Under the pieces are notes generated by a model. The model did no database searches. It was not told the origin of the DNA and saw nothing but the letters and a program-made list of their open reading frames with translations. From NCBI GenBank assembly GCA_937924465.1, contig CALDSP010000077.1:1-7223 (forward strand): DNA of 7,223 bases. The letters run 5' to 3'. Position numbers and translations under genes: made by a program. This document shows, in pieces, positions 6,485 to 7,223 of this stretch; position 1 is the stretch's first letter, and each line of letters begins with the position of its first letter. This DNA is from an uncultured Leptospiraceae bacterium (lineage in GTDB: Bacteria > Spirochaetota > Leptospiria > Leptospirales > Leptospiraceae).

Positions 6485-7223
6485 ATGATGAGAAGAATTC
6501 AAAAATTTATTTTAATTCCTCTATTGTTAGGAGTGTTATTTACAAGTCTTTCTAATTGTTTTGGAAAGTTTTCTTTGGTTAGGAAAGTTTACCAATTCAA
6601 TGATTCTATCAATGTGGGGAGTGGTTTACTTACTCGCTTTGTAAAAACTTTGGTCTTCTACGTTTTAAATTTCATTCCCGTTTATGAAATTGCAGGGCTT
6701 GTTGATGTAGTGATTTTAAATTTAATTGAGTTTTGGACTGGATCTAACCCTTTAGCATTAGGAGAGTTTGATGAAAAAGGTATGTTGGCTAGAACCCTCG
6801 AAACAGAACAAGGAAGAGTAGTTTTTATCTACCATAACTATGGGGAAAAGTTAGAGCTTATTTCTCATTTAAATGGAAAAATGGAAACTTTTTGGTTTTT
6901 AAAAAACCAAGCAGGTAAGGTCTATCAAATACAAAATAATAAACTTATGGAAGTTCAAATTCACACTAAACAAATTGGAAATCAAAAACTCATCCAAGCA
7001 ATCATGAATGGAAAAGTCAAATCGAATCATATTGTAGATGATATAGAATACAAAAAACTAGAAAACCAACTCCACACACTCACAGGTAAAGACATGAGCC
7101 AATACAACCTATGGGAATGGTGGGAAGAAGAAGGAGCTGAAGCACTCGCATTTAAAATAAGTTTGCCCAACCCAGCAAAAGTAGAAACAGTAACCCAAGC
7201 AGAACTAACAGAAATAGTAAAAC
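6485..7223 (+). CDS. DUF3332 family putative lipoprotein (3' end outside window)
   Basis: The frame is open for 246 codons to the window end. The N-terminus is a lipoprotein signal: MMRRIQK, a hydrophobic core (about 8-22) and a lipobox-like LSNC with C25 as the probable lipidated residue. Right after it come FGKFSLVRKVYQFN, a hydrophobic stretch with VLNFIPVYEIAGLVDVVILN (60-79), and IEFWTGSNPL (81-90), which I recognise as the hallmark of DUF3332. The family's function is unknown to me. The second hydrophobic region (about 55-80) could be a membrane segment. The later part is polar and includes a tryptophan-rich LWEWWEEE (209-216). The product is probably exported and membrane-anchored, in the inner or outer membrane. 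It has its own ribosome binding site and is divergent from ssb, so nothing links it functionally to the replication genes. Confidence 0.85.
   Translation, partial: MMRRIQKFILIPLLLGVLFTSLSNCFGKFSLVRKVYQFNDSINVGSGLLTRFVKTLVFYVLNFIPVYEIAGLVDVVILNLIEFWTGSNPLALGEFDEKGMLARTLETEQGRVVFIYHNYGEKLELISHLNGKMETFWFLKNQAGKVYQIQNNKLMEVQIHTKQIGNQKLIQAIMNGKVKSNHIVDDIEYKKLENQLHTLTGKDMSQYNLWEWWEEEGAEALAFKISLPNPAKVETVTQAELTEIVK

Overview
The window is AT-rich chromosomal DNA of a Gram-negative bacterium, most likely a spirochaete of the Leptospira type. The main basis is a lipoprotein with the DUF3332 hallmark sequence (a family I associate with Leptospira and Vibrio-like bacteria), a chemotaxis receptor with a very asparagine- and serine-rich signalling domain, and strongly A/T-biased codon use. 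The genus is an inference; no rRNA or other taxonomic marker is present.

Layout. (1) Positions 1-812, plus strand: the 3' part of a methyl-accepting chemotaxis protein. Its signalling domain is split by a -1 type frame change at a T7 tract just before the conserved hairpin tip. (2) Positions 6342-780, minus strand: a compact four-gene cluster in the order ssb, dnaE, a radical SAM protein of the COG0731 type, and a peptide/nickel-type ABC transporter ATPase. The ssb-dnaE gap is 18 bp, and each of the next two junctions is a 4-base ATGA start/stop overlap, so the genes are probably co-transcribed and the last two translationally coupled. The cluster runs tail to tail into the chemotaxis gene with a 33-bp coding overlap. 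(3) Positions 6343-6484: a 142-bp, very AT-rich divergent intergenic region that must hold the promoters of ssb and of the gene to its right. (4) Positions 6485-7223, plus strand: the 5' part of a DUF3332 lipoprotein gene, running off the window.

How the genes fit together. SSB and DnaE are the single-strand binding protein and the replicative polymerase subunit, and pairing them makes sense for replication. The radical SAM enzyme and the orphan ABC ATPase have no evident replication role; their coupling to dnaE is the most unusual gene arrangement here. The clearest anomaly is the chemotaxis receptor. Its two halves are each well conserved and rejoin exactly if the ribosome or polymerase slips once on the sequence T TTT TTC, which sits in the right register immediately before the UAA stop. 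A simple frameshift mutation, a phase-variable tract, programmed recoding and a sequencing error are all still possible. I see no tRNA, rRNA, CRISPR array, insertion sequence or phage gene, and no gene-free stretch over 300 bases.
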